Part shown: in pieces, positions 17,098-24,312 of the stretch | How the letters are laid out: every line of letters begins with the position of its first letter | Numbering within the stretch: position 1 is the first letter of the stretch | Assembly: GCF_000314995.1 (NCBI RefSeq) | Contig: NZ_BAEO01000012.1 | Coordinates: forward strand, 1 to 64,000 | Source: Paraglaciecola arctica BSs20135 | Lineage (GTDB): Bacteria; Pseudomonadota; Gammaproteobacteria; Enterobacterales; Alteromonadaceae | Length of the DNA stretch: 64,000 nucleotides | Direction of reading: 5' to 3' | The notes under the pieces: generated by a model | Told to the model about the DNA's origin: nothing | Database searches by the model: none | The model's input: only the letters and a program-made list of their open reading frames with translations | Made by a program: the position numbers and the translations under genes

Positions 17098-19119
17098 TTA
17101 GCTTGAGGATTTGTCTGTCTTAGTTCCCTGACTAGTTAAAGCTTTAGTCACTAAATCCATAATTTGTGGGTTATCACCTCCTTCTTTGAGGAATTTTGCC
17201 ACTAACGCCGTGATAGCAGTGTCTTTAGCGTTGCCACTGGCACCACCAAATCCGGCGATAAGTTCTTTAGCATCTTCTACAAAGCTGGCATCACCATTAA
17301 AGTGATCAGCGAAGGCCGTTTGTAATGTTTGACTCTTGCCAATGGTGCCATCAATAGCTTTACCCACAGACAGAGATTTAACAAAACTGTCTAGGTAGCT
17401 GGTGTCCCCACCTACAATATCAATGTTGGCTTCTTTAAGGGCTTCAGAAAGCACTAAGGCTTGCTGTTTAGCAATTTCAACATTAGTGGTAATTGATTCC
17501 ATGTTTTGCTCATGATGTTTGTCTAAGCGCATTCTAAATTCTTCGTGAGCGCGTTGTTGTTCAGACATAGTTGCCATGGCTTCGAATTTTTTGGTCATGC
17601 CTTCTGCTTCGGCCGCGGCTTTCTTGGCCATCACTTCAGCTTCCGCTACACCGGTTTTCTCAACTGCATCAGCCATCGCTTCTTGTACCCGCACATCCGC
17701 CATGCCTTCTTGTTCTTTAGCAATGGCTTTTGCTTCCATCACCTTAGCTTCTGCAAGGCCTGAAGCCGCAGCAAGTGCTTCATTACCTTCTGCTTCTTTA
17801 CGTTGTGATAAGGCTAGTTTTTCCGCTACTTCTAAGTCTGCAGCAGCAATAGTGACTTTTTCTTTAGCCAAATATTCACTAGATTTTTCAGCAGCTTCTG
17901 CCGCTTTAATATCTTTAACCAAGGCTTCTTCAGCGTCTGCTTCTGCAGCTATCACTTTTGATTTTCTTAAACGTTCAGCTTCTGAAATCACCCTTACGTC
18001 GTTGATTTCTTCTTCTTTCTCAGCCACGGTTTTATCAACTTCAACACGGCTACGAATGACATCTGCAATTTCGCGTTTTTCGTGTTCGAGTAATTTTTCG
18101 TTAGCAATACGTTGTAAAGATGCTTCTTTTTCACGCTCGATTTGTTCTAACTCTCGCGCCTTAATCACACGTTCTTCTTCAATGGCAACCGCACGCAAAC
18201 GGTTGTTTTGAGCCACTTCCACTTCGCGCTGTTTGTTTTGTTCTTGTACTTCAATTTCTTGCTCGGCTTGCACTCTTGCTTGCTCGGCCTTGAGTTTTTC
18301 TTCGTGTTGTACCCTTTCTGTTTCGGCTGTTTCTCTGGCGATAACGGTTTGTACTTCACGCTGTTGTTTGGCTTCCGCGTCGGCTTGCTGACGCTCAAGT
18401 TCTAAAATGGCTTCTCGTGTTTCAACGTCTTTACGTTTAATTTTCATCTCTTCGTCACGCTGGAACACATTGGTTTGAATATGTTGCTCGGCGGTCAGTT
18501 GAGTGATTTTACGAATACCTTGGGAGTCCAAAATGTTATTGGGATCTAGCTTTTCAAGGGGAGTTTGTTCAAGGTAATCAATAGCCACATCTTCGAGCAC
18601 ATAACCGTTAAGGTCGGTACCTATGTTGTCGATAATCATATCTCGGAATTTGTCACGCTTAGCGTATAACTCTTCAAACTCAAGAGATTTACCGACGGTT
18701 TTTAATGCTTCTGAGAATTTTGCACTGAACAAATCTTCTAGTGTTTTAATATTTGATGCACGTTCGCAACCAATAGCTTGGGCCACTTTCATTACGTCAT
18801 CACGGTTTTTATTCACCTTAACAAAAAAACCAACTTTGATATCCGCACGAATATTATCGTTGCAGATTAATCCATCAGAACCACTTCTATCTACTTCAAT
18901 GGTTTTTAGGGAAATATCCATAAGTTCCATTTTATGGAATACGGGGATCACCACACCACCGGTAAAAGTAACTACAGGTTCGTTACCCATTTTATTGATG
19001 ATCATGGCGTGGCCTTGCTCAACCTTTTTGTATAGGCGAGCCAGCATTAAGATAACCCCCATCACTAGGACAAAAATACCTACTGCAAGAGAAATCCAAA
19101 AAATTACAACTTCATTCAT
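17098..19119 (-). CDS. Flotillin-like SPFH protein (YqiK type)
   Basis: A 673-residue protein with an N-terminal membrane anchor (residues about 5-27, IFWISLAVGIFVLVMGVILM). The SPFH/PHB domain runs from about 28 to 210 (QGHAMIINKMGNEPVVTFTG, DNIRADIKVGFFVKV, FEELYAKRDKFRDMI). It is followed by about 350 residues of heptad-rich Glu/Ala/Lys coiled coil and a flexible C-terminus. This is the layout of bacterial flotillins such as E. coli YqiK, which oligomerise in membrane microdomains. A YqiJ-like gene lies 58 bp upstream, the usual partner, and the DUF3686 ATPase 86 bp downstream. Terminator-like hairpins flank it on both sides. Confidence 0.92.
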   Translation of the reverse strand: MNEVVIFWISLAVGIFVLVMGVILMLARLYKKVEQGHAMIINKMGNEPVVTFTGGVVIPVFHKMELMDISLKTIEVDRSGSDGLICNDNIRADIKVGFFVKVNKNRDDVMKVAQAIGCERASNIKTLEDLFSAKFSEALKTVGKSLEFEELYAKRDKFRDMIIDNIGTDLNGYVLEDVAIDYLEQTPLEKLDPNNILDSQGIRKITQLTAEQHIQTNVFQRDEEMKIKRKDVETREAILELERQQADAEAKQQREVQTVIARETAETERVQHEEKLKAEQARVQAEQEIEVQEQNKQREVEVAQNNRLRAVAIEEERVIKARELEQIEREKEASLQRIANEKLLEHEKREIADVIRSRVEVDKTVAEKEEEINDVRVISEAERLRKSKVIAAEADAEEALVKDIKAAEAAEKSSEYLAKEKVTIAAADLEVAEKLALSQRKEAEGNEALAAASGLAEAKVMEAKAIAKEQEGMADVRVQEAMADAVEKTGVAEAEVMAKKAAAEAEGMTKKFEAMATMSEQQRAHEEFRMRLDKHHEQNMESITTNVEIAKQQALVLSEALKEANIDIVGGDTSYLDSFVKSLSVGKAIDGTIGKSQTLQTAFADHFNGDASFVEDAKELIAGFGGASGNAKDTAITALVAKFLKEGGDNPQIMDLVTKALTSQGTKTDKSSS

Positions 19120-19148
19120 ATGTTTACTCCACTAACTACTAAATTTGG

Positions 19149-19179
19149 AAAAAAGGGGTAATACAGACCAATAGCCCCT
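19149..19179 (-). terminator. Possible terminator between YqiJ-like and flotillin genes
   Basis: On the minus strand AGGGG, overlapping the TAG stop, pairs with CCCCT across a 16-nt loop-sized gap and is followed directly by TTTTTTCC. The stem is short (5 bp), but the T-tract is good. Confidence 0.5.
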
Positions 19180-19810
19180 AAAGATGGCTTGATGACATAG
19201 CCATCACTTCGGCTTCAGAGGCAACGATATAACTATCATGCTCTGTAGAATATTCTAATAAAACAATACGACTGCCTTTACATAAATCGTTGGGGGTATT
19301 AGCTCTGACGCTATACACCATGCCATCATCGGCAGCGGCTTGCCCGAATGACTCTGTCACTGTTTGGGTGGTAACTGTGCAAATCACACCGTCTAAATCT
19401 TTCTTAGACACAGCTTCGTGGGTGTAAAATACTTTGCGTAAAGGTTTGCAGCACATAGCGGCCACTGGAATGGCAATTAAAACTGCAAAAATGGCAACGA
19501 TAAAACCAATCGCCGTTGCCGAAAGTATTCCATCGAAAAGCGGAGTCAGGTATTTGCGAGCTAAATAAGTAAACGCAAAAGCGTAAATATCAACTAAGGT
19601 CAGTGCCACTGTAAGCGGCACACCATCAAGTCCAAAGGTTTCTAACCATCCGCCGACAGTAGCATCGGTGTCATTGTCTGCATCAATATCAAATATTTCG
19701 ATATCCACTAAACCTGCAAAAGCCATTAGCCAAAACAGCATTAAAACAATCAGTGGTATGGTGAATATTAGAGTGGGAAAGCTAAATACTTCGTTTAGAA
19801 AAAGTTCCAT
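19178..19810 (-). CDS. YqiJ-like membrane protein with OB-fold tail (NfeD-type flotillin partner)
   Basis: A 210-residue protein with membrane segments at about 12-35, 60-84 and 90-118, followed by a soluble beta-rich C-terminus (DLDGVICTVTTQTVTESFGQ, GMVYSVRANTP, GSRIVLLEYSTEHDSYIV) that reads as an OB fold. This layout is that of E. coli YqiJ, an NfeD-related partner of the flotillin YqiK. It is the first gene of the operon. A sigma-70-type promoter and a palindrome lie upstream. In the family, NfeD-like proteins act with SPFH proteins in membrane organisation; a more specific task is not established. Confidence 0.8.
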   Translation of the reverse strand: MELFLNEVFSFPTLIFTIPLIVLMLFWLMAFAGLVDIEIFDIDADNDTDATVGGWLETFGLDGVPLTVALTLVDIYAFAFTYLARKYLTPLFDGILSATAIGFIVAIFAVLIAIPVAAMCCKPLRKVFYTHEAVSKKDLDGVICTVTTQTVTESFGQAAADDGMVYSVRANTPNDLCKGSRIVLLEYSTEHDSYIVASEAEVMAMSSSHL

Positions 19811-19846
19811 TTTGACCTACTCCAAAACTACGTGTTGAGAATCAAA

Positions 19847-19863
19847 TTAACCTCTAGGGTTAA
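19847..19863. promoter_or_regulatory. Palindrome downstream of the flotillin-operon promoter
   Basis: TTAACC and GGTTAA form a perfect 6-bp inverted repeat around TCTAG, six bases past the -10 element, so it covers the likely transcription start. A protein bound here would block initiation. No candidate regulator gene is adjacent. Confidence 0.45.
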
Positions 19864-19868
19864 TCGCC

Positions 19869-19897
19869 AAATTACTTTGAGAACCTAGTATTGTCAA
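19869..19897 (-). promoter_or_regulatory. Sigma-70-type promoter of the flotillin/ATPase operon
   Basis: On the minus strand a consensus -35 TTGACA (19897-19892) is followed after exactly 17 bp by TAATTT (19874-19869), about 60 bp before the YqiJ-like start codon. Confidence 0.6.
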
Positions 19898-19969
19898 ATG
19901 AATGTGTCTTAAATGGAGTACTAAGATATGTAACAACATGCAAATAAATTGTCTCGGATAGACAGGATC

Positions 19970-19994
19970 ACCTACCTTTTTGTTAAAGGTAGGT
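19970..19994 (-). terminator. Hairpin after the DUF1499 gene
   Basis: A perfect 10-bp stem (ACCTACCTTT with AAAGGTAGGT, 5-nt loop) lies 17 bp downstream of the stop at 20012. It lacks a following T-tract, so it may be a terminator of the weaker kind or a 3'-end protecting hairpin. It separates this gene from the flotillin operon. Confidence 0.5.
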
Positions 19995-20011
19995 ATGTTG
20001 CACAAGTTTGT

Positions 20012-20722
20012 TTAGTTTAGGTTGGATTTAATGCTCGCTATTAAGGCATTAAGACGTTCAGCATTTTTCCCTATATCACTTTTACCAACACGAGATTTGC
20101 TGCGAGCATCAAGCATAGTCATCTGGCCGTCACTTTGAATGCGGATAACCACATCATCAACAAAACCGAAAAAAGTAGTAGTGTCATAAGCTTCAATCAA
20201 ACCAAGGGTTTTATCAGAATTAACTACTTCTAATCCCATATCCTGAACTGACACTAAAGCTGCATCGAATACTTGTGCTGCTGTTTTCTGATATTTTTGG
20301 GTTGTAACTTCTGGGTATGCTTTACGCTGTTGGCTAGCTATTTCTTCGCCTTGATATTCAGCAGGGTTAGGTGCATCTGCACGTAACGCTAAAATGGCAA
20401 CAAATTTTGGCGGGTTAACTAAATCTGTTGATATGTCGTGGATAGGAGGCACAGATTTAGCTTTATTCATCATGCTAAGAGGCATAATAATCGCTACAGC
20501 TGCACATAAAACAGCAATCCCCGTGGCAGGCCAAGAGATAGTTTTACGCATAAAGATCACTTGAATTAACGCCAAAACGATCGCAACCGCACCAAGAATT
20601 AAAGCAATACGCATAGCAAAAAATGCGTTCATCAAGCCCAATATCTCTGCCTGATATAGAGGGCCAGCAAGAAGCAGCAATAAAAGAGCTAAAACACCCG
20701 CAATTAACGTAAGAATTTTCAT
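20012..20722 (-). CDS. DUF1499 membrane protein
   Basis: A 236-residue protein. Three or so hydrophobic segments occupy the first 95 residues (LIAGVLALLLLLLAGPLY, MRIALILGAVAIVLALIQVI, TGIAVLCAAVAIIMPLSMM). The soluble half carries the DUF1499 pattern: PPKFVAILALR, QKYQKTAAQVFDAALVSVQD, EAYDTTTFFGFVDDVVIRIQ and MLDARSKSRVGKSDIGKNAERL. The family is widespread and has no established function. It is read in the same direction as the flotillin operon but lies 200 bp upstream with a hairpin in between, so it is probably a separate unit. Confidence 0.85.
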   Translation of the reverse strand: MKILTLIAGVLALLLLLLAGPLYQAEILGLMNAFFAMRIALILGAVAIVLALIQVIFMRKTISWPATGIAVLCAAVAIIMPLSMMNKAKSVPPIHDISTDLVNPPKFVAILALRADAPNPAEYQGEEIASQQRKAYPEVTTQKYQKTAAQVFDAALVSVQDMGLEVVNSDKTLGLIEAYDTTTFFGFVDDVVIRIQSDGQMTMLDARSKSRVGKSDIGKNAERLNALIASIKSNLN

Positions 20723-20818
20723 TAAAACAATGTCCTTTAATTTATTAATGAAATGATAATATACAAACTATAGGTATATATCTAATTGATTCACTATAAA
20801 GGGTAACCATCATTCACT

Positions 20819-21616
20819 ATGATTAATGATACATGGATTAGGCTTGGAAGTTTTCTTGGCGTACTCGCAATAATGATGCTCTGGGAAAGTTTTAAACCTA
20901 ATCGTCTTTCACCTGTCAGCACAGGGAAACGTTGGTTAAGTAATTTCTCTTTAGTTTTACTGGGAGCGGTAGTAGCTAGATTAATGGTACCAACGGGTTT
21001 GGCGGCTGTTGCAATCTATGCACAAAACAATCAGATTGGATTGTGGAGTCATTTGTCAGTTAGCCTCTGGTTAAGTGTGCCTATTTCAGTATTGTTATTT
21101 GACTGTTTAATTTACTGGCAACATCGACTTTTTCACCGCGTCCCAATGTTCTGGCGTATCCATAGAGTCCATCATGCTGACCCGCACCTTGACGCCTCAA
21201 CAGGTTTGCGTTTTCATCCTATCGAAATTGCTCTGAGTTTAGCTGTAAAAATGGCTGCGGTACTACTATTGGGAGTGCCTGTATTAGCCATTTTAATTTT
21301 TGAAGTGTTGCTTAATGCCAGTTCTATTTTCAACCATAGTAATATCAAACTTCCGATTAAACTCGACAAGTTATTGAGAATGTTTATCGTAACCCAAGCC
21401 ATGCACCGTATTCATCACAGCCAAGTGGTTAGGGAAACAGACAGCAATTTTGGTTTTAACCTATCTATTTGGGACAAGTTGTTTGGTAGTTACATAGACG
21501 AGGCGAAAGATAGCGACGCTGGCATTAAATTGGGTTTAAAAGAATATTCAAGCCCTCAAACCAACACCAGCTTAATGGCTTTGTTGTTGATGCCTTTTCG
21601 CAAAAAGCCAAACTAA
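20819..21616 (+). CDS. Sterol desaturase/fatty acid hydroxylase family protein
   Basis: A 265-residue integral membrane protein with four or more hydrophobic segments and the histidine clusters that bind the di-iron centre: HRLFHRVPMFWRIHRVHH (residues about 103-120), then FHPIE, and MHRIHHSQ near 200. The family inserts oxygen into or desaturates lipids, for example sterols, fatty acids or carotenoids; the substrate here is unknown. It is divergent from the DUF1499 gene with about 96 bp between the starts and has no obvious partner genes. Confidence 0.88.
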   Translation: MINDTWIRLGSFLGVLAIMMLWESFKPNRLSPVSTGKRWLSNFSLVLLGAVVARLMVPTGLAAVAIYAQNNQIGLWSHLSVSLWLSVPISVLLFDCLIYWQHRLFHRVPMFWRIHRVHHADPHLDASTGLRFHPIEIALSLAVKMAAVLLLGVPVLAILIFEVLLNASSIFNHSNIKLPIKLDKLLRMFIVTQAMHRIHHSQVVRETDSNFGFNLSIWDKLFGSYIDEAKDSDAGIKLGLKEYSSPQTNTSLMALLLMPFRKKPN

Positions 21617-21814
21617 GTAACAAAACAATCTTTAGGGTTGCTTTAAAGAAAACGCAATTATGGACGAATTGACAAAGTTTAGGTGTATTGCACCTCTGTT
21701 TTAAACCATTTTTTGTAAGGTTGATATCTGTCGTACAACCAATTAAAAACAAGGGTATAAATTAAGATAAATACTAAAAACCCGGCTTCTAGAGTGACTG
21801 CGGCTAACCAGGAT
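21617..21814. other. Intergenic before LysR remnant
   Basis: No gene seen. It probably holds the old promoter of the broken LysR gene that starts at 21815. Confidence 0.4.
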
Positions 21815-22033
21815 ATGTTTAGTATTGAACAACTTCAAGCCTTTGTAGCAACAGTAGAAACTGGTTCGTTCTCTGCAGCGGCAAGACGTTTAGGCAGGGT
21901 TTAGTCGGTAACAAGCCAGCATATTATTAATTTGGAAATAGATTGTAATGCTACTTTATTTACTCGCACTGGGCGTTACCCAAAACTAACTGATACAGCA
22001 ATGGATAAAATAAACTTCATAACACTTCTCTGA
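21815..22033 (+). pseudogene. LysR-family regulator remnant with in-frame stop
   Basis: The frame reads MFSIEQLQAFVATVETGSFS, then AAARRLGRV, stop (TAG at 21902), then SVTSQHIINLEID and LFTRTGR, ending at TGA 22031-22033. This is the winged helix of a LysR regulator. The stop lies where these proteins usually have Gln (RVQSAVSQHI pattern), so a single CAG to TAG change would explain it. The whole effector-binding domain is also missing, so the gene is both interrupted and truncated. Confidence 0.85.
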
Positions 22034-22116
22034 AAAATGGAGGCTGATTATATTCACCCATCAATATTTAATACAATTCCATTAAAGAAGTGTTCATTTA
22101 TGCATCGAATAAAAGA

Positions 22117-22143
22117 GATAAGCCCAAATCCTATGGGCTTATC
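22117..22143 (-). terminator. Terminator of the small acidic/basic protein gene
   Basis: A perfect 9-bp stem (GATAAGCCC with GGGCTTATC, 9-nt loop) lies 6 bp after the stop at 22150, followed on the minus strand by TCTTTTATTC. Confidence 0.7.
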
Positions 22144-22149
22144 AAGCAT

Positions 22150-22335
22150 TTAGTCATCTTTTTCAAATGAGGGATCGGGTTGATGCCGATTTTTTGATTC
22201 ACTGTTTTTAAGTCTTTTTTCACGTTGCTTTTTTTCAAGCTCTGCTCGAATGTTGGCGGCGCTTTTATTTTTTGATGAACCTACTATTTCTTCTTCATCA
22301 AACTCGTCCAACTTAACTCTATTGTCTTTGCCCAT
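22150..22335 (-). CDS. Small highly charged hypothetical protein
   Basis: A 61-residue protein with a charged start (VKLDEFDEEEIVGSSKNK), a basic helical middle (ELEKKQREKRLKN) and a charged end. It has no membrane segment or known domain. A good terminator directly after the stop supports it as a real gene. Its composition suggests a mostly disordered or single-helix protein; its function is unknown. Confidence 0.6.
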   Translation of the reverse strand: MGKDNRVKLDEFDEEEIVGSSKNKSAANIRAELEKKQREKRLKNSESKNRHQPDPSFEKDD

Positions 22336-22483
22336 GATAATTAGCTACTTTAATAAACACCCAATGTGTGGTGTCAGATTGTAATGATAAAATTTAAATA
22401 AATCATCTGTTCAAATAATGTTGCACTAAATTTATGGCAAATAAAATCCGACTTTATATATTAACTATTACATTTAACGTCGA

Positions 22484-22975
22484 TTAAATACCATCAGGGC
22501 AAGTTGCAGATTTCCATTCACCTATGGTCTCAATGTTGTTTTTCCCCATTCCATCCATATCAGAATTTATTTGGCTTTCAACTCGCTTAGAGTTAATTGA
22601 TTTTGCAATAATAGTCATTTTTGTTGTGCCATCTGCACAAATCAATACCCCATTAAACTCTTGGGAAGTGCTTTTTGTCACTTGTAAATCACAGTCATTA
22701 CCAGCAGATTTAAATGACTTCTTCATTTGAGCTTCCATATCATTGAGTGTGTCTTGGGTAATACATTGCTTAATAACAGGTACTTTCATTTTACTGCTCA
22801 TCATTCCACGAACCATAGCTCTTTGTTCTTCTGGAATATTGGCCAACATGCCTTCAATATCAACTTTAGTTGTCGTTTCCCAATAGCCTAATTCCATATT
22901 CAAAGGCACAAGATCAACATCCGCTTTAACTTGATTAGTAATAATAATTAGCAACAAAACATATATTTTTTTCAT
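22484..22975 (-). CDS. DUF3617 family exported protein
   Basis: A 163-residue protein with a signal peptide (MKKIYVLLLIIITNQVKADV). The mature part has the DUF3617 marks: MELGYWETTTKVD, KQCITQDTLNDM, a Cys pair in NDCDLQVTKS and GVLICADGTTKMTI, and a final WKSATCPDG. The family is periplasmic with no established activity. It appears monocistronic. Confidence 0.82.
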   Translation of the reverse strand: MKKIYVLLLIIITNQVKADVDLVPLNMELGYWETTTKVDIEGMLANIPEEQRAMVRGMMSSKMKVPVIKQCITQDTLNDMEAQMKKSFKSAGNDCDLQVTKSTSQEFNGVLICADGTTKMTIIAKSINSKRVESQINSDMDGMGKNNIETIGEWKSATCPDGI

Positions 22976-23027
22976 GACAATCCCGTTTAGATAAGTTCAT
23001 TTCGTAAGAATAATATTGTTTATATTT

Positions 23028-23642
23028 TCAGCTTAGTCTTTTTAGTGTTTTGTAGCCAGTGACAATTCTCACTCCAGCTGTGATGCAACACGCTGTAGCG
23101 TAGACCAATGCGATAGCTACAAAGTTCTGTGGAAATAAACAAAACAAACATAATACAACTATGGTTTCGAAACCTTCAGCTAAGCCTCCCATATAATGCA
23201 AACTTTTATTGGGGTATTGCGGGTTGTCGATATTGTGCTTGCTGGCCATGATGGCGAAGGCTAAGAAGCAACTGCCTGTGGCGGTGAACGACAACATTAA
23301 TAAACTACCTGCTAGTGCATTTTGTTCTGGATGGCTGACAATAAACGCAAAAGGGATGGCAGAATAAAAAATAAAGTCCAAGCTAATATCTAAATACCCA
23401 CCAGCATCTGTAGTGTGAGTTTGCCGCGCTACGGCCCCATCTAAACCGTCGCTCAAGCGGTTAAGCAGTATGAGTATTAAAGCAATGTCAAAATGCTCAG
23501 AAATAATAGCAGGCACCGCCAATATTCCCAAAACAAAACCAAAAACAGTCACTTGATTTGCACTAATACCCAAACCCACTAGAGGTTTAGCCGCTAGGGC
23601 TAAAGGAGGCCTAAATATTTTATTCAGTAAAGGGTCAATCAT
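23028..23642 (-). CDS. ynjF: CDP-alcohol phosphatidyltransferase (YnjF type)
   Basis: A 204-residue integral membrane enzyme with the family signature DGLDGAVARQTHTTDAGGYL followed by D in the LDISLD segment, i.e. the D-x2-DG-x2-AR-x8-G-x3-D-x3-D pattern that binds metal and the CDP-alcohol. Five to six hydrophobic segments follow. Enzymes of this family transfer a phosphatidyl or phospho-alcohol group in phospholipid synthesis; the acceptor here is unknown. It overlaps the ynjD-type ATPase gene by 8 bp, and E. coli ynjF likewise lies in the ynj cluster, which supports the name. Confidence 0.85.
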   Translation of the reverse strand: MIDPLLNKIFRPPLALAAKPLVGLGISANQVTVFGFVLGILAVPAIISEHFDIALILILLNRLSDGLDGAVARQTHTTDAGGYLDISLDFIFYSAIPFAFIVSHPEQNALAGSLLMLSFTATGSCFLAFAIMASKHNIDNPQYPNKSLHYMGGLAEGFETIVVLCLFCLFPQNFVAIALVYATACCITAGVRIVTGYKTLKRLS

Positions 23643-24312
23643 CGCTCATTTCTGCTTTAATTTGCTCTAAGGTTTGATAATAATCGGCCAAACATAACTG
23701 CTTAGCCGATGAAGGAATGTCTTCTACATCATGTGACACCATCACACTGGGAATATTTTGTTCGGTCAGTTGTTGGAATGCCCAAGTTCCCATTTGTTCT
23801 CGGGTGCTAGGATCGAGTGCAGCAAAGGGTTCGTCAAGCAACATCACTTGAGGCTGATTAGCTAAGGCTCTGATCAACCCCACTCTTGAACGTTCACCGC
23901 CACTAAGATTTTGCGGATAACGTCTAGCTAGGTGAGCTAGTTTGATTTGTTCAAGCATCTTCATGGCCGCGAAGCGACGTTGCTTTTTTGAAGATAGCTG
24001 TGGGGTTTTAGGCAAGGCAAAACAAATATTATCTTGTACATTCAAGTGAGGGAACAGATACACGTCTTGCATCAATAACCCTACCCGTCTTTGTTCAATA
24101 GCTAAATCAGTAACATTAATGCCCGACAATAAAATTTGACCAGTTATAGCCACATGCTGAGGATTATTCCCTAATAGCCAATGTAACAAGGTCGATTTTC
24201 CGATACCGCTGGGGCCAGTGATCACCAGCAATTCACCTTTATTCAGATGAATGTCTGGCAAAGTGATACGCCATGTTTTGGCTTGAATTTGGCAATCAAT
24301 AATCTCTAACAC
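23635..24312 (-). CDS. ynjD: ABC transporter ATP-binding protein (YnjD type)
   Basis: A 225-residue ABC ATPase with Walker A GPSGIGKSTLL, Q-loop LLMQDVYLFP, signature LSGGERSRVGLIRALA, Walker B VMLLDEPFAALD and H-loop VMVSHD. It overlaps the permease gene by 17 bp and the phosphatidyltransferase gene by 8 bp, so it is translated as part of a tightly coupled operon. With ynjB and ynjC it would form an importer whose substrate is not established, although the sequence relationship is with thiamin/iron/sulfate-type importers. Confidence 0.9.
   Translation of the reverse strand: MLEIIDCQIQAKTWRITLPDIHLNKGELLVITGPSGIGKSTLLHWLLGNNPQHVAITGQILLSGINVTDLAIEQRRVGLLMQDVYLFPHLNVQDNICFALPKTPQLSSKKQRRFAAMKMLEQIKLAHLARRYPQNLSGGERSRVGLIRALANQPQVMLLDEPFAALDPSTREQMGTWAFQQLTEQNIPSVMVSHDVEDIPSSAKQLCLADYYQTLEQIKAEMSDD

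Noticed and set aside
17545-18405. Long open frames on the plus strand opposite the flotillin gene
   Set aside because: They mirror the Glu/Ala-rich coiled coil in the antisense frame, giving low-complexity Ser/Ala/Phe-rich peptides with no ribosome site.
22021-22094. 9-bp inverted repeat AACACTTCT/AGAAGTGTT around the LysR remnant end
   Set aside because: Too short and too widely spaced (56 bp) to call a mobile-element end or a terminator.
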